A stretch of DNA of 64,000 bases from Clostridia bacterium (GCA_017379935.1 JAFNVC010000018.1:124001-188000); one strand, 5' to 3'. Shown: positions 25,744 through 34,460, counted from the first letter of the stretch. Program-made: numbers and translations. The notes: generated by a model from the letters alone, not told the origin.

Positions 25744-26730
25744 ATGAGTAAGATTGCAGTTTTAAATGAATTCAGCATTGAGGCAGTCAGAGATGCATTG
25801 CAGAAGCTTGATGATTTCAAAAAGCTTATCGTCAACGGTCTTACTGCATTTGAGCTGGGTGAGCTTGAGAAAATTGATCCCGAGCTTTTTGCCGCAGTTG
25901 CAAAGCAGATTAAAAGGGAAAGATGGTATCCCTGCACAGGTCTCTGGGTGAGCGACGACAAGGAAATGTCAGCAGAAAAGCTGATGAGAAGCATGCTTTA
26001 TTCCGTTACTTATTTCAAGGAAAAGTTCGACAAGGAATATAAGGTTTTCCAGGGCGCAAGGATTTACAATGACGCATTCGCACAGCTTATTTATATTTCA
26101 AACTTCGACGCCTGCGTGCTCGACAGCGAGACCGAGAGCTATTGGCTCGACGGCGAGGCTTATACAAGAACTCTTGTTTACGGCGGTCTTGAAAAGGTTG
26201 ATATCAACGATATCGATGACGAGTTTATCAAGGCTAACGATTTTGAATCAATTGAAGATGAGGTTATGGCAGCTTTCCAGAATGAGCTTGACCTTAAGAG
26301 CGTTAAGCCGTCCGTGTATGCCGGCAAGGCAAATGAGGCGGAAATGCTTCTTGAAAAGGCAGACCGCATCTGTGTTCAGAACGGCAGAAACGAGAACGAG
26401 GATCTCAGAAGCTGCTGGCTTTCACTTCTTCTCGGCGAGGAGGATGTTGCCGCTGATGTAGCAGAAAAGATTATCGGCGACGGTGAAATTGATAATGATT
26501 TCATCCGACTCAACACTGATGAGGTCGAGGTTCTCAGCGTAAAATATGCCGAGGAAGGCAACGGTGACGTTGTTATCCGTCTGAGAGAAACAGCAGGCAC
26601 CGAGAAGGCAATTACAGTTATGTGTGATGCCCTTGATGCAGGCTTCCGCGCAGAGATTCTTCCCTATGAAATCCAGACCTTCCGCATTGACAAGGAAGGC
26701 TATGTCGAGGAAACCCCGATAGGCGAATAA
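25744..26730 (+). CDS. GH38-derived protein lacking the catalytic core (pseudoenzyme)
   Basis: A 328-residue protein starting 2 bases after the toroid gene, with GAGGAGG before its ATG. It is not annotatable by motif, but it aligns by eye with three parts of the GH38 enzyme encoded next door. N-terminal: RERWYPCTGLWVSDD and LLYS-like MLYSVTYFKEKF match EGRWAVVGGMWVQPD and LLYSQKFFKENF. A central ANEAEMLLEKAD helix resembles RRAETELVTAEK. C-terminal: AILPYEIQTFRIDKEG matches WKPQEIKTFRITENG. The nucleophile motif (VDSFGHNG in the real enzyme) is replaced by ARIYNDAF, and ~480 residues are missing. The frame is intact and the start and ribosome site are good, so it is probably a functional non-catalytic protein rather than a decaying gene. 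Confidence 0.72.
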   Translation: MSKIAVLNEFSIEAVRDALQKLDDFKKLIVNGLTAFELGELEKIDPELFAAVAKQIKRERWYPCTGLWVSDDKEMSAEKLMRSMLYSVTYFKEKFDKEYKVFQGARIYNDAFAQLIYISNFDACVLDSETESYWLDGEAYTRTLVYGGLEKVDINDIDDEFIKANDFESIEDEVMAAFQNELDLKSVKPSVYAGKANEAEMLLEKADRICVQNGRNENEDLRSCWLSLLLGEEDVAADVAEKIIGDGEIDNDFIRLNTDEVEVLSVKYAEEGNGDVVIRLRETAGTEKAITVMCDALDAGFRAEILPYEIQTFRIDKEGYVEETPIGE

Positions 26731-26745
26731 AATAAGTATAAATTT

Positions 26746-26777
26746 AAAGACGGAAATCGTTGAGATTTCCGTCTTTT
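26746..26777. terminator. Bidirectional terminator hairpin
   Basis: AAAGACGGAAATC (26746-26758) pairs perfectly with GATTTCCGTCTTT (26764-26776); it serves the convergent operons. Confidence 0.88.
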
Positions 26778-26784
26778 CTTGTGT

Positions 26785-29205
26785 TTATTCCGTTATCATA
26801 CATTCTGCAGTGCCGTTTTCGGTTATGCGGAATGTTTTGATTTCCTGAGGCTTCCATTCTGCGGTGAACTTTGCATTCAGGGCGGTGAAGTCGATCGTTG
26901 CTTCGGTCGGCTTGCCGTCCGCTTCGATTGCACGGACGATGATGCCGTTATTATCCTCTGCGGGCTTGATTGCCGTTATGACGATATTTTCCTTATCAAC
27001 GCTGAGTGCCGAAAGTGTCTGCGGAAGCTCGCCGTCGTGATGTGTTTCCTGATGTGTCTGAAGGGGATTGTTGAGAATTTCAGACATTCTGAAAAGCTTG
27101 CCGTTGATTTTTTCGGTATGCGGCACGATTTCGTAGATGAATTCCTGCTCGCCCTTATCGAGAAACTCCATTTCGTTGTCTCGGCTGTGCTGTCCGAAAT
27201 GGTCAAGATATGCACAGCTTCGTGCTATCATCATTCTCAGGTCATTGCCGATTGAGCAGAAGCTGTATTTGCTCGTATTAAGAAGTGCAAGTCCCTTGCC
27301 GTTGCCCTCGCAGATGTCACACCACGCGTGTGAAGGCTCCTCCTGCCCGTTGGCGGGCTTTTCGATAAAGCCGTAGGGCATTGAATATGTAACCGTCTTG
27401 TTATCAACATCAGCCTTGAAGGAAAGCTTGACGGATTTGTATTGCTCGTCAAGGTCAAGAACGGTTCTTACCGTCAGCTTTTCGCTGTCGGCATAGAGTG
27501 AATAATATCTCTTAAGAACAGACTCGCCGTATTTCACAACAGATTTGATTGTTGCTCTTACGGGGCCGTTTTCGATAAGCTCGAGAGTACCGTTGCCGAA
27601 GGCTCCGATATCGATATTGTAATCAAAAATTCTGTGTCCCCACGTATCGTTTGCAAAATCGTCACAGACAACAGCCTTGCCGAGAAGCTCTTTTGCAAAT
27701 TCAATGTTACCGTTCTTCAGGATATAGGACTTGACTGCGCCCGTTTCCTTGTCAAAAGCAATTTTAACCCTGCTGTTTTCGAGCGTGCTTTCTGTTGCGA
27801 TAAGGTCGGTCGGGTACTGCTTTATGTTTTTCTCGTCATAGTGATAAAGATAATAGACAGCATAACCGTAAGCGGGAATTTCTGCCTCGAAAATAGTTTT
27901 CTGAACGTGGTCGCCGTCGGTGTAGGGCGCGCGCACCTGCTGTAAACGCACCTCGTTGCCGTTCGCGTCAAGCACCTTCGATACGCCTGCATCACCGAAC
28001 TGACCGATTGATTTTACGGGGAAGGAGTGGGGATTGAAGACAACCATCGGTGAGCCTTCGCCCTCTCTGTGCCACATACGCGCGCGCATTTCGCTTGCGT
28101 CCGCATCGAGGAAGTCGGTTGTCTTGATTCTCCAAGAAATACGCTGTGCCGCAAAGGTGTTAACACCTGCCGCCGCCTCTCGTGCATAGCCGAAGGCGTT
28201 TTCTGCATCAATGTACGCTTCCTTGATAGAACAGCCCGCAAGAATGTCGTGGAACTGATTGAACATAACTCTTTCCCATGCGGCTTCGATTGTTTCGCGG
28301 TGAAGTGACGAGCCCGTAATGAGATTTGCAAGCACATCGAGCTTTTCTGCGGTGACAAGCTCCGTTTCTGCCCTGCGGTTGAGCTCCTTTATTCTGCTGT
28401 TTGCGCTGTAACAGCCGCTTGCGTGGTGCTGTAAATCCTCCGTGACGAGCGGTCTTGCGACGTCCTTTGTCTCCTCGAAATATTCGTCGGGGGTGGAGTA
28501 TTTGAAATTACCGCCGAGGATAAGCTGTTCTGCGTTTTTAAGATGCTCCTTCGACGGGCCGCCGCCGTGGTTACCGACGCCGAAAAGTACCATCATCGGC
28601 TGATTTTTGTTGTAATAGTGGTCGTCGAGACGCTCCTTGTGTACGTCTCCGCCGTAGCCGTCGGGAATGTGGAAGGTGGTTATAACGCTTCCGTCGGGAC
28701 TCTGCCAATCGTGAAGATTATCGAACGGGAGATTCGGTTTTTCCGCGCGGTTGTCGGGACGCTGATAGATGTAATTATCAATACCTGCCTTCTTTAAAAG
28801 CTGAGGCAGCATACCATTGTGTCCGAAGGAGTCGACGTTGTAGCCTGTTTTTACCGTGAAGCCGAAATTTTCCTTGAAAAACTTCTGTGAATAAAGCAGA
28901 TGACGGCAGAATGCCTCACCTGACGGAATGTTGCAGTCGGGCTGTACCCACATACCGCCGACAACTGCCCAACGCCCTTCCTTTACTCTCTGCTTGATTT
29001 CTTCAAACATCTCGGGCTCGCCGAGCTTAATCCATTTATAATAGCTTGCACAAGCGCTTGTGAAGGTATAATCGGGGAATTCGTTCATTCTGTCAAGGGC
29101 AGAACGGAAGGTTGACTTGACAAGGGATAAGCCCTCGGGGAATCTCCATTGCCATACGGGGTCAAGGTGAGCATTTGCGATAAGATAAAATTTTTCGTTC
29201 ATCAT
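26785..29205 (-). CDS. Glycoside hydrolase family 38 alpha-mannosidase
   Basis: An 806-residue cytoplasmic-type alpha-mannosidase; no signal peptide. Zinc-binding and catalytic motifs are intact: NAHLDPVWQWRFPEG at residues ~10-25, GGMWVQPDCNIPSGE near 90, and the nucleophile motif YNVDSFGHNG near 122-131. The middle helical domain follows (NQFHDILAGCSIKEAY), then the long C-terminal beta domain. These enzymes release alpha-linked mannose from N-glycan-derived or other manno-oligosaccharides. AAAGGAG precedes adjacent ATGs at 29203-29205 and 29200-29202. It is divergent from an AraC-type regulator, which probably controls it. Confidence 0.92.
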   Translation of the reverse strand: MMNEKFYLIANAHLDPVWQWRFPEGLSLVKSTFRSALDRMNEFPDYTFTSACASYYKWIKLGEPEMFEEIKQRVKEGRWAVVGGMWVQPDCNIPSGEAFCRHLLYSQKFFKENFGFTVKTGYNVDSFGHNGMLPQLLKKAGIDNYIYQRPDNRAEKPNLPFDNLHDWQSPDGSVITTFHIPDGYGGDVHKERLDDHYYNKNQPMMVLFGVGNHGGGPSKEHLKNAEQLILGGNFKYSTPDEYFEETKDVARPLVTEDLQHHASGCYSANSRIKELNRRAETELVTAEKLDVLANLITGSSLHRETIEAAWERVMFNQFHDILAGCSIKEAYIDAENAFGYAREAAAGVNTFAAQRISWRIKTTDFLDADASEMRARMWHREGEGSPMVVFNPHSFPVKSIGQFGDAGVSKVLDANGNEVRLQQVRAPYTDGDHVQKTIFEAEIPAYGYAVYYLYHYDEKNIKQYPTDLIATESTLENSRVKIAFDKETGAVKSYILKNGNIEFAKELLGKAVVCDDFANDTWGHRIFDYNIDIGAFGNGTLELIENGPVRATIKSVVKYGESVLKRYYSLYADSEKLTVRTVLDLDEQYKSVKLSFKADVDNKTVTYSMPYGFIEKPANGQEEPSHAWCDICEGNGKGLALLNTSKYSFCSIGNDLRMMIARSCAYLDHFGQHSRDNEMEFLDKGEQEFIYEIVPHTEKINGKLFRMSEILNNPLQTHQETHHDGELPQTLSALSVDKENIVITAIKPAEDNNGIIVRAIEADGKPTEATIDFTALNAKFTAEWKPQEIKTFRITENGTAECMITE

Positions 29206-29231
29206 CAGCACTCCTTTGTTAAGATATTCTT

Positions 29232-29260
29232 ATTATAGCCTCACTGAAATGTGCGGTCAT
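29232..29260 (-). promoter_or_regulatory. Promoter for the GH38 mannosidase gene
   Basis: On the minus strand: ATGACC (29260-29255), 17 bases, perfect TATAAT (29237-29232). The weak -35 fits activator control. Confidence 0.6.
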
Positions 29261-29280
29261 TGTCTTTTTTTTACTTTATA

Positions 29281-29309
29281 TTGATTTTTGTTGTTATTTA
29301 CGGTAGAAT
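29281..29309 (+). promoter_or_regulatory. Promoter for the AraC-type regulator
   Basis: TTGATT (29281-29286), 17 bases, TAGAAT (29304-29309), 22 bases before the ATG. Confidence 0.65.
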
Positions 29310-29330
29310 GACGGTGGCAGGTGTGAATAT

Positions 29331-30116
29331 ATGGAAAAATATACGGGTAAAAAGTTTATAGAAAACGGATATCTCTATGCACATAAGAAAAACGAAAACG
29401 CTTATGTCGAAATGCATTTTCACGATTTCTTTGAACTTGAATATATCATATCGGGCGGCGGTATGTATACCGTTGACGGCATACGGCACGAGATTGAAGC
29501 AGGAGAGCTTTTTTTGCTGACACCGTTCAATTTCCACAGCGTTGATATACATGATGCGGAGCTTTATAACGTTATGTTTTCTGGGGATATATGCAATCCG
29601 TTTTTTCTGCAGAGCATTACGGATAAGGCACCCGTGTTCCTGAAGGCAGAGGGCGGCGCGAGACGGTTTTTTGACAGTGCTCTTGCCGAGCTTTGCAACA
29701 ATGCCGATGACCGCGAGCTTGCGATAATTCTGCTCGATGCGGTTATTGCACGGCTTGATAAGGAGCTGTCTCGTGACGAAAGACAGCAGAAGCTTTCTGC
29801 CATCAGCAGAGCAGAGCTGTTTATACTCAACAACTTCCGCAACAGGCTGACGCTTGCGGATGCGGCGGCGCAGGTTGCGCTTTCCCCGACGTATTTTTCG
29901 CGGCTGTTCAAGGAGGAAAAGGGGATAACCTTCAAGGCTTATCTCAACAATATGAGGTTTGAGTATGCAAAAAAGCTTCTTGACCATTCCGATATGACGG
30001 TCGTGCAGATATGTGCCGAGTGCGGCTTTAACGATTATCCGAATTTTGTGCGGCGGTTTAAGGAGCACACGGGGGAATATCCCGAAAAATACAGAAAAAG
30101 ACGAGAATCAGAATGA
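29331..30116 (+). CDS. AraC-family transcriptional regulator with cupin sensor
   Basis: A 261-residue regulator. Residues ~1-140 form a cupin-type sugar-sensing domain (MHFHDFFELEYIISGGG near 28-44). The C-terminal ~100 residues carry two helix-turn-helix motifs (LTLADAAAQVALSPTYFSRLF and MTVVQICAECGFNDYPNFV), ending with the usual KEHTGEYPEKYRK signature. Members usually activate adjacent carbohydrate genes when an inducing sugar binds. Its closest target is the divergent GH38 gene, 125 bases away; it could also act on the pseudo-GH38 operon or the GH3 operon. AGGTG precedes the ATG. Confidence 0.9.
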   Translation: MEKYTGKKFIENGYLYAHKKNENAYVEMHFHDFFELEYIISGGGMYTVDGIRHEIEAGELFLLTPFNFHSVDIHDAELYNVMFSGDICNPFFLQSITDKAPVFLKAEGGARRFFDSALAELCNNADDRELAIILLDAVIARLDKELSRDERQQKLSAISRAELFILNNFRNRLTLADAAAQVALSPTYFSRLFKEEKGITFKAYLNNMRFEYAKKLLDHSDMTVVQICAECGFNDYPNFVRRFKEHTGEYPEKYRKRRESE

Positions 30117-30133
30117 TGATTCTCGTCCTTTTT
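30100..30133. terminator. Bidirectional terminator hairpin
   Basis: GACGAGAATCA (30100-30110) pairs with TGATTCTCGTC (30117-30127), followed by CTTTTTT. The stem overlaps the end of the araC-type gene. Confidence 0.85.
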
Positions 30134-31377
30134 TAGTCTTCGATTATTTTTTTATAATTAGCCATCTGCTCGTCGGTCGGGCGGTAGTCCGTGACCGAAC
30201 AGCAGGGGATAGTCGGCTCGCTGCCGTCAGAGCCGTAGAACGGAGTTTCGCGGTCATTTTTATATTGCTCGCGTGCCTCTTCTTTGTGAAAATCGGGGAT
30301 ATCGTAAGGCTGACCGCCGTTTAATACCGAGCGGTGACCGAGGATTGCAACGCTGGACATCGTAACGGCTGAATAAATGTCGTAGGGATGCTCGGGCTGT
30401 CTGCCCTCGCGGATACAGTCAAGGAACATTCTTGCAACGATATAATCGCCGCCACCGTGACCTGCGCTTTCAATCTTATCCTCGTCCGAATCGTTCCACG
30501 AAGGCTCGTAGAGGTTTTCTTCCTCCTTGCCCTCGGGCTTTGTCCAGCTGTTGTAACGAAGCATTACCTTGCCGTTCATACCGCGCAGATTTTCAAACTG
30601 ACCGTTTTCACCGCATACGCGGTAAGCATTGTGATGTGCACCGAAGCCTGCACATCCCGTAACTCTGAAGGATGATCCGTCGTCGTTGACGGTGGTTACG
30701 ATCGCGGCGCGGTCTCCGACCATTCGTGCCGTTGCCTTTTCGGGGAACGGAGCGAAAAGGGGAATTGCGCTTACGCGTTTCGGTGTTGCACCCGTTGCCC
30801 ACATCAGCGGTGCAAGCGAATGGGTTATGTAATATGTTCGGGGGAGGTAGTTGCGCCAATGCTCGGGGAAATATATAAAGCCTTTGAGAAAGCTGCTGTC
30901 TTCGGGGTCAACCGGATGGTTGTACTCGCCCTCGGCAAAGACTATTTTGCCGAGCGTGCCGCCGTCGCAGATTTTCTTCATCTCACGGTTGAATTTCATC
31001 TGCGGATAATTTTCCGCGAGCATAAAGATTGAGCTGCTCTTTTCAAAAGCGCGGAGAAGCTCAACACCCTCTGCCATAGTACCGTTGCTGATGCATTCGC
31101 AGAAAACGTGGATGTTTTTCTCGAAGCATTTTATAGCATACGGTGCGTGCTCGTGAAAATAGTTAGCAAGCACAACGGCATCAAGGCTCTGCTCAAGGAA
31201 GGTGTCAAAATCCTCGAAGACGGGAACGTCTCTTCCGAAACGCTCGAGACCCTTCTGAGCTCTGCCCTTGTCCCATTCGCAGAAGGCAACAATCTCGCAG
31301 TCATCAAGGAGTGAAAGATTTTCTGCGATATCAATGCCTCTGCCCATTCCGAAAACGCCGACTCTGATTTTTCCCAT
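30133..31377 (-). CDS. Gfo/Idh/MocA-family oxidoreductase-like protein with altered EKP motif
   Basis: A 414-residue NAD(P)-binding protein. The Rossmann start VGVFGMGRG and the CEWDKGRA end of strand 2 identify the Gfo/Idh/MocA family, which includes sugar dehydrogenases and the retaining GH109 hydrolases. Where most members have an EKP motif (catalytic/cofactor lysine), this one has FCECISNGT, so the lysine is missing. The C-terminal half has AGHGGGDYIVARMFLD. GGGAGGTC precedes the ATG. It lies 18 bases downstream of the GH3 gene, in the same operon. A sugar oxidation, epimerisation or NAD-assisted hydrolysis of the GH3 product is possible; the substrate cannot be named. Confidence 0.82.
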   Translation of the reverse strand: MGKIRVGVFGMGRGIDIAENLSLLDDCEIVAFCEWDKGRAQKGLERFGRDVPVFEDFDTFLEQSLDAVVLANYFHEHAPYAIKCFEKNIHVFCECISNGTMAEGVELLRAFEKSSSIFMLAENYPQMKFNREMKKICDGGTLGKIVFAEGEYNHPVDPEDSSFLKGFIYFPEHWRNYLPRTYYITHSLAPLMWATGATPKRVSAIPLFAPFPEKATARMVGDRAAIVTTVNDDGSSFRVTGCAGFGAHHNAYRVCGENGQFENLRGMNGKVMLRYNSWTKPEGKEEENLYEPSWNDSDEDKIESAGHGGGDYIVARMFLDCIREGRQPEHPYDIYSAVTMSSVAILGHRSVLNGGQPYDIPDFHKEEAREQYKNDRETPFYGSDGSEPTIPCCSVTDYRPTDEQMANYKKIIED

Positions 31378-31395
31378 AAACTGACCTCCCGAAAA

Positions 31396-33498
31396 TTATT
31401 TGAGGTTAATTTCAAGACACTCGTAGCCGAGAAGCTTGTTGCTGACTGCATCAGGCTGATGTCCGCCGATGAAGAGCTTAAGCTCGCCGTCGGGAGTGAT
31501 GCGCTGACCGTTTTCGTCAACAGCCTTGAGCCAGTATGTGTCAATGTCAAAGGTAACTGTCTTTGTCTCGCCCTTTTCGAATTCGTCAGAATTCAACGCG
31601 CAAAGCTGGAAGTGGGGAGTATATGTTCTGCTGTCGGTGAATTTTGCGTAAATCTGTGATTTTTCGATACCCTTACGGTCGCCTGTATTGGTAACGTCAA
31701 CGCTGATTTTAACCTTATCCTCGCCGTTTTCAAGGAGCTTTGCGTTGCTGTAAGCAAAAGCTGTGTAAGAAAGACCGTAGCCGAAGGGGTAAAGAGCATC
31801 ACCATCGATGTAACGGTATGTCTTGCCGCGCATATCGTAGTCGAGGAAGCTCGGGAGATTATGGCTTGCGTCGTAGATTGTAACGGGAAGCTTACCGCAG
31901 GGATTAGCTTCGCCTGCAAGGATATTTGCAATCGCGAGACCGCCCGTTGAACCCGGATACCACGCGTGGAGGATAGCCTTCGCCTTGCTTCTCACCTTTT
32001 CGCCGACGTCAACTGAGCTGCCGCACAAAAGAACGACAATAACGTTTTCGCACTCATCGCAGACGGCCTCGGCGAGCTTTTGCTGTGTTGCGGGAAGTGT
32101 GATATATTTCTTGTCACCGCAGGATGTGTAATCGTTGTCATAGCCTGTGTCTTCACCCTCGATTGAGCAGTCGAGACCGAGTGCAAGCACGGTGATGTCT
32201 GCCTGTGCCGCCGCCGCAACACCGTCGCTGATAAGGTTGCCGAAGCCGCCCCAGTCGTTTTCTCTTTCGATGCAGTAGTTTGTACCCTTTTCAACCGTAA
32301 CGTGAGCGTTGCTGAACACACGGCGGATACCGTCAGCAACCGTTATGTATTCGGAAGCGTAAGCGTTGTAGTTACCCTCGAGTGCAGTGACTGACATCGA
32401 GTTCGGTCCGACGACAGCAATTCGTTTTGCGATGCTTTTATCAAGCGGAAGGAAGTTATCCTTATTATGAAGAAGAACGATGCTTTCCTGTGCCGTTTTG
32501 AGATTCAGCTCTCTGTGCTCCTTACAGTCGAGCTTGTCATAGCTGATATCCGAATAGGGTCTGACCTCTTCAAATTCGCCGAGAAGCACGCGGATTGTGT
32601 AAAGTCTTTCAGCCGCGATTGTGATATCCTCTTCCGTGATGAGATCCTCTTCATAAGCGTCGATAAGGTGCTGATAGATTTCACCGCAGTTGAGGTCGCA
32701 GGTATTCTTGAGTGAAACTGCCGCCGCCTCAGCCTTTGTGCTGACATACTTGTGATGCTCGTAGATATCGTTGAGCGCACCGCAGTCGGAAACGACGTAG
32801 CCGTCAAAGCTCCAATCACCGCGGAGAACCTCCTTAAGAAGGTACGGATGAGCACAGCAGGGGTGGCCGTTGGTGCGGTTGTAGGCACCCATAACACCTG
32901 CAACGCCTGCCTTTACAGTCTTTTCAAAGGCGGGGAGATATGTCTCGTACATATCGTGCATAGAAGCGATTGCATCAAAGCCGTGACGGTCCTTTTCAGG
33001 GCCTGAGTGAACGGCATAATGCTTTGAGCATGCCGTAGCCTTATAGAATTCGCCCTCGCCCTGAATACCCTTTACGAAGGATACACCGAGCTCGGCGGTA
33101 AGGAACGGGTCTTCACCGAAGGTTTCCTGACCTCTGCCCCAGCGCGGGTCACGGAAGATATTGATATTCGGTGCCCAGAAGGTGATACCCTTGAAGATGT
33201 CGAAATCGTTGTATTTAACGTGCTGGTTATACTTGACACGGCCCTCTGTTGAGATCACGTCGGCAACGGTGTTGACGAGCTTCGGGTCAAATGTAGCCGC
33301 CATTGCGATAGCGTGAGGAAAAACGGTGGCTGTTCCCGAGCGTGCAACGCCGTGCGAGCCCTCATTCCACCAGTTGTAAGCCTTGATACCGAGTCTTTCA
33401 ATTGGTGCTGATGTATAAAGAAGCTGAGAAATTTTTTCCTCAACCGTCATTTGTGAAACTAATTCCTTTGCTTTGATTTTTGCCTGTTCTTTTGTCAT
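31396..33498 (-). CDS. Glycoside hydrolase family 3 beta-glycosidase
   Basis: A 700-residue intracellular-type GH3 enzyme (no signal peptide). The N-terminal barrel opens with TVEEKISQLLYTSAPIERLG, and NWWNEGSHGVARSGTATVFP is typical of the beta-xylosidase/arabinosidase-like branch. The nucleophile aspartate lies in VVSDCGALND. The alpha/beta sandwich contains LALGLDCSIEGED, and a fibronectin-III-like domain closes the protein. Substrate may be a beta-xylosidic, glucosidic or GlcNAc linkage; the branch suggests xylosidase or glucosidase but context (mucin-type genes) does not decide. The start is ATG 33496-33498 with AAAGGAAC upstream; a start at 33537 has no ribosome site. First gene of an operon with the Gfo/Idh-like gene. 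Confidence 0.9.
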   Translation of the reverse strand: MTKEQAKIKAKELVSQMTVEEKISQLLYTSAPIERLGIKAYNWWNEGSHGVARSGTATVFPHAIAMAATFDPKLVNTVADVISTEGRVKYNQHVKYNDFDIFKGITFWAPNINIFRDPRWGRGQETFGEDPFLTAELGVSFVKGIQGEGEFYKATACSKHYAVHSGPEKDRHGFDAIASMHDMYETYLPAFEKTVKAGVAGVMGAYNRTNGHPCCAHPYLLKEVLRGDWSFDGYVVSDCGALNDIYEHHKYVSTKAEAAAVSLKNTCDLNCGEIYQHLIDAYEEDLITEEDITIAAERLYTIRVLLGEFEEVRPYSDISYDKLDCKEHRELNLKTAQESIVLLHNKDNFLPLDKSIAKRIAVVGPNSMSVTALEGNYNAYASEYITVADGIRRVFSNAHVTVEKGTNYCIERENDWGGFGNLISDGVAAAAQADITVLALGLDCSIEGEDTGYDNDYTSCGDKKYITLPATQQKLAEAVCDECENVIVVLLCGSSVDVGEKVRSKAKAILHAWYPGSTGGLAIANILAGEANPCGKLPVTIYDASHNLPSFLDYDMRGKTYRYIDGDALYPFGYGLSYTAFAYSNAKLLENGEDKVKISVDVTNTGDRKGIEKSQIYAKFTDSRTYTPHFQLCALNSDEFEKGETKTVTFDIDTYWLKAVDENGQRITPDGELKLFIGGHQPDAVSNKLLGYECLEINLK

Positions 33499-33527
33499 TA
33501 CAGCTGTTCCTTTCGGTGTTTTTTTTG

Positions 33528-33556
33528 ATTGTATCATTTAATAAAATTCTTTTCAA
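33528..33556 (-). promoter_or_regulatory. Promoter of the GH3 operon
   Basis: On the minus strand: TTGAAA (33556-33551), 17 bases, TACAAT (33533-33528) with extended TGA. The -35 lies in a large palindrome. Confidence 0.75.
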
Positions 33557-33576
33557 TATGATAAAAGAATTTTATT
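33540..33576. repeat. Perfect 14-bp inverted repeat over the GH3 promoter (operator candidate)
   Basis: AATAAAATTCTTTT (33540-33553) and AAAAGAATTTTATT (33563-33576) are exact inverses around CAATATGAT. It covers the spacer and -35 of the GH3 promoter and ends in the stop codon of the LysR gene. It has no GC stem and no T-run, so it is unlikely to be a terminator. Confidence 0.6.
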
Positions 33577-34444
33577 ATAAATCCTTTACCGTGCGCTTAC
33601 AATAGGCTATAAATTTATGCGCCGTGGGGGACAGAGTGTTTTTATTTTTGATGAGAATTCCCAGCTCGCGGTGGGTTTCAGGCTCGATTTTTTTTGCGAT
33701 AAATCTGCCGTGCATACCCTTGAGAACGAGCTTCGGAAGCAGACTGCAGCCCAGCGAATGACTGACCATGGAAACAACGGCGCTGTCATCAAGTGCGGTG
33801 CGGTTGATAAGCGGATGCACGTCGTTTTTTTCGAGTGTGTTTACAATATCGTAGTCGAAGCCGTAGGTTGGCATAAAAAACGATTTGTTGTTAAATATAG
33901 AAATATGTACGCTGTCTTTTTTGTCATCATATTCAACGGGAAGTACGGCGAAAAGGGGGTCGTCGCGAAGAGTTATCCAGTCACCCTGCACGCTCGGCTG
34001 ATAGCTGGTGAAGCCGAAATCGGCGGTGCCGTTGGCGACAGCCTGAGCGATTTCGTCATAGCCCGCCACCTGAAGCTCGAAGCTGACGTAGGGGAAGTCA
34101 TGCTTGAAGCTGCTGATGATTTCGGGCAGCCAATGGCTTGTTATACTCGCATAAGCGGCGATACGGATAGTGTTATCGTTACCGCTCTTGATTTTACGGA
34201 TTGCGTTTTCGAGAGCGATGCCCTTTTCTGAAAAATCCCGGATAAGTCCGATCAGCTCATTGCCGTCCGCAGTGAGCGAAACGCCCGTTCGGGTACGGTT
34301 GAGAAGGGTGATGCCGATTTCTTTTTCGAGGCGGTTCATCATATGTGTCAGTCCCGCCTGCGTATAACCGAGTTCCTCGGCGGCTTTCGTCAGACTGCCG
34401 TACTCAACGGATTTGAGCAACGCATAAAACTTTGAGGAATCCAA
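33575..34444 (-). CDS. LysR-family transcriptional regulator
   Basis: A 289-residue LysR-type regulator. The N-terminal winged helix-turn-helix is clear (YGSLTKAAEELGYTQAGLTHMM, residues ~15-36, then RTRTGVSLTADG). The effector-binding domain follows from about residue 90. Translation starts at TTG (34442-34444): AAGGAG lies 8 bases upstream and the protein begins at the usual family position. It is divergent from an amino-acid permease, its most likely target, and lies upstream of the GH3 operon in the same direction. Confidence 0.9.
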   Translation of the reverse strand: MDSSKFYALLKSVEYGSLTKAAEELGYTQAGLTHMMNRLEKEIGITLLNRTRTGVSLTADGNELIGLIRDFSEKGIALENAIRKIKSGNDNTIRIAAYASITSHWLPEIISSFKHDFPYVSFELQVAGYDEIAQAVANGTADFGFTSYQPSVQGDWITLRDDPLFAVLPVEYDDKKDSVHISIFNNKSFFMPTYGFDYDIVNTLEKNDVHPLINRTALDDSAVVSMVSHSLGCSLLPKLVLKGMHGRFIAKKIEPETHRELGILIKNKNTLSPTAHKFIAYCKRTVKDL

Positions 34445-34460
34445 AAAATCAACTCCTTAC

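Noticed and set aside
28014..28358. Frame of 114 codons overlapping the GH38 gene on the same strand
   Set aside because: Out-of-frame shadow of the mannosidase, rich in Ser/Arg as such shadows are, with no start signal.
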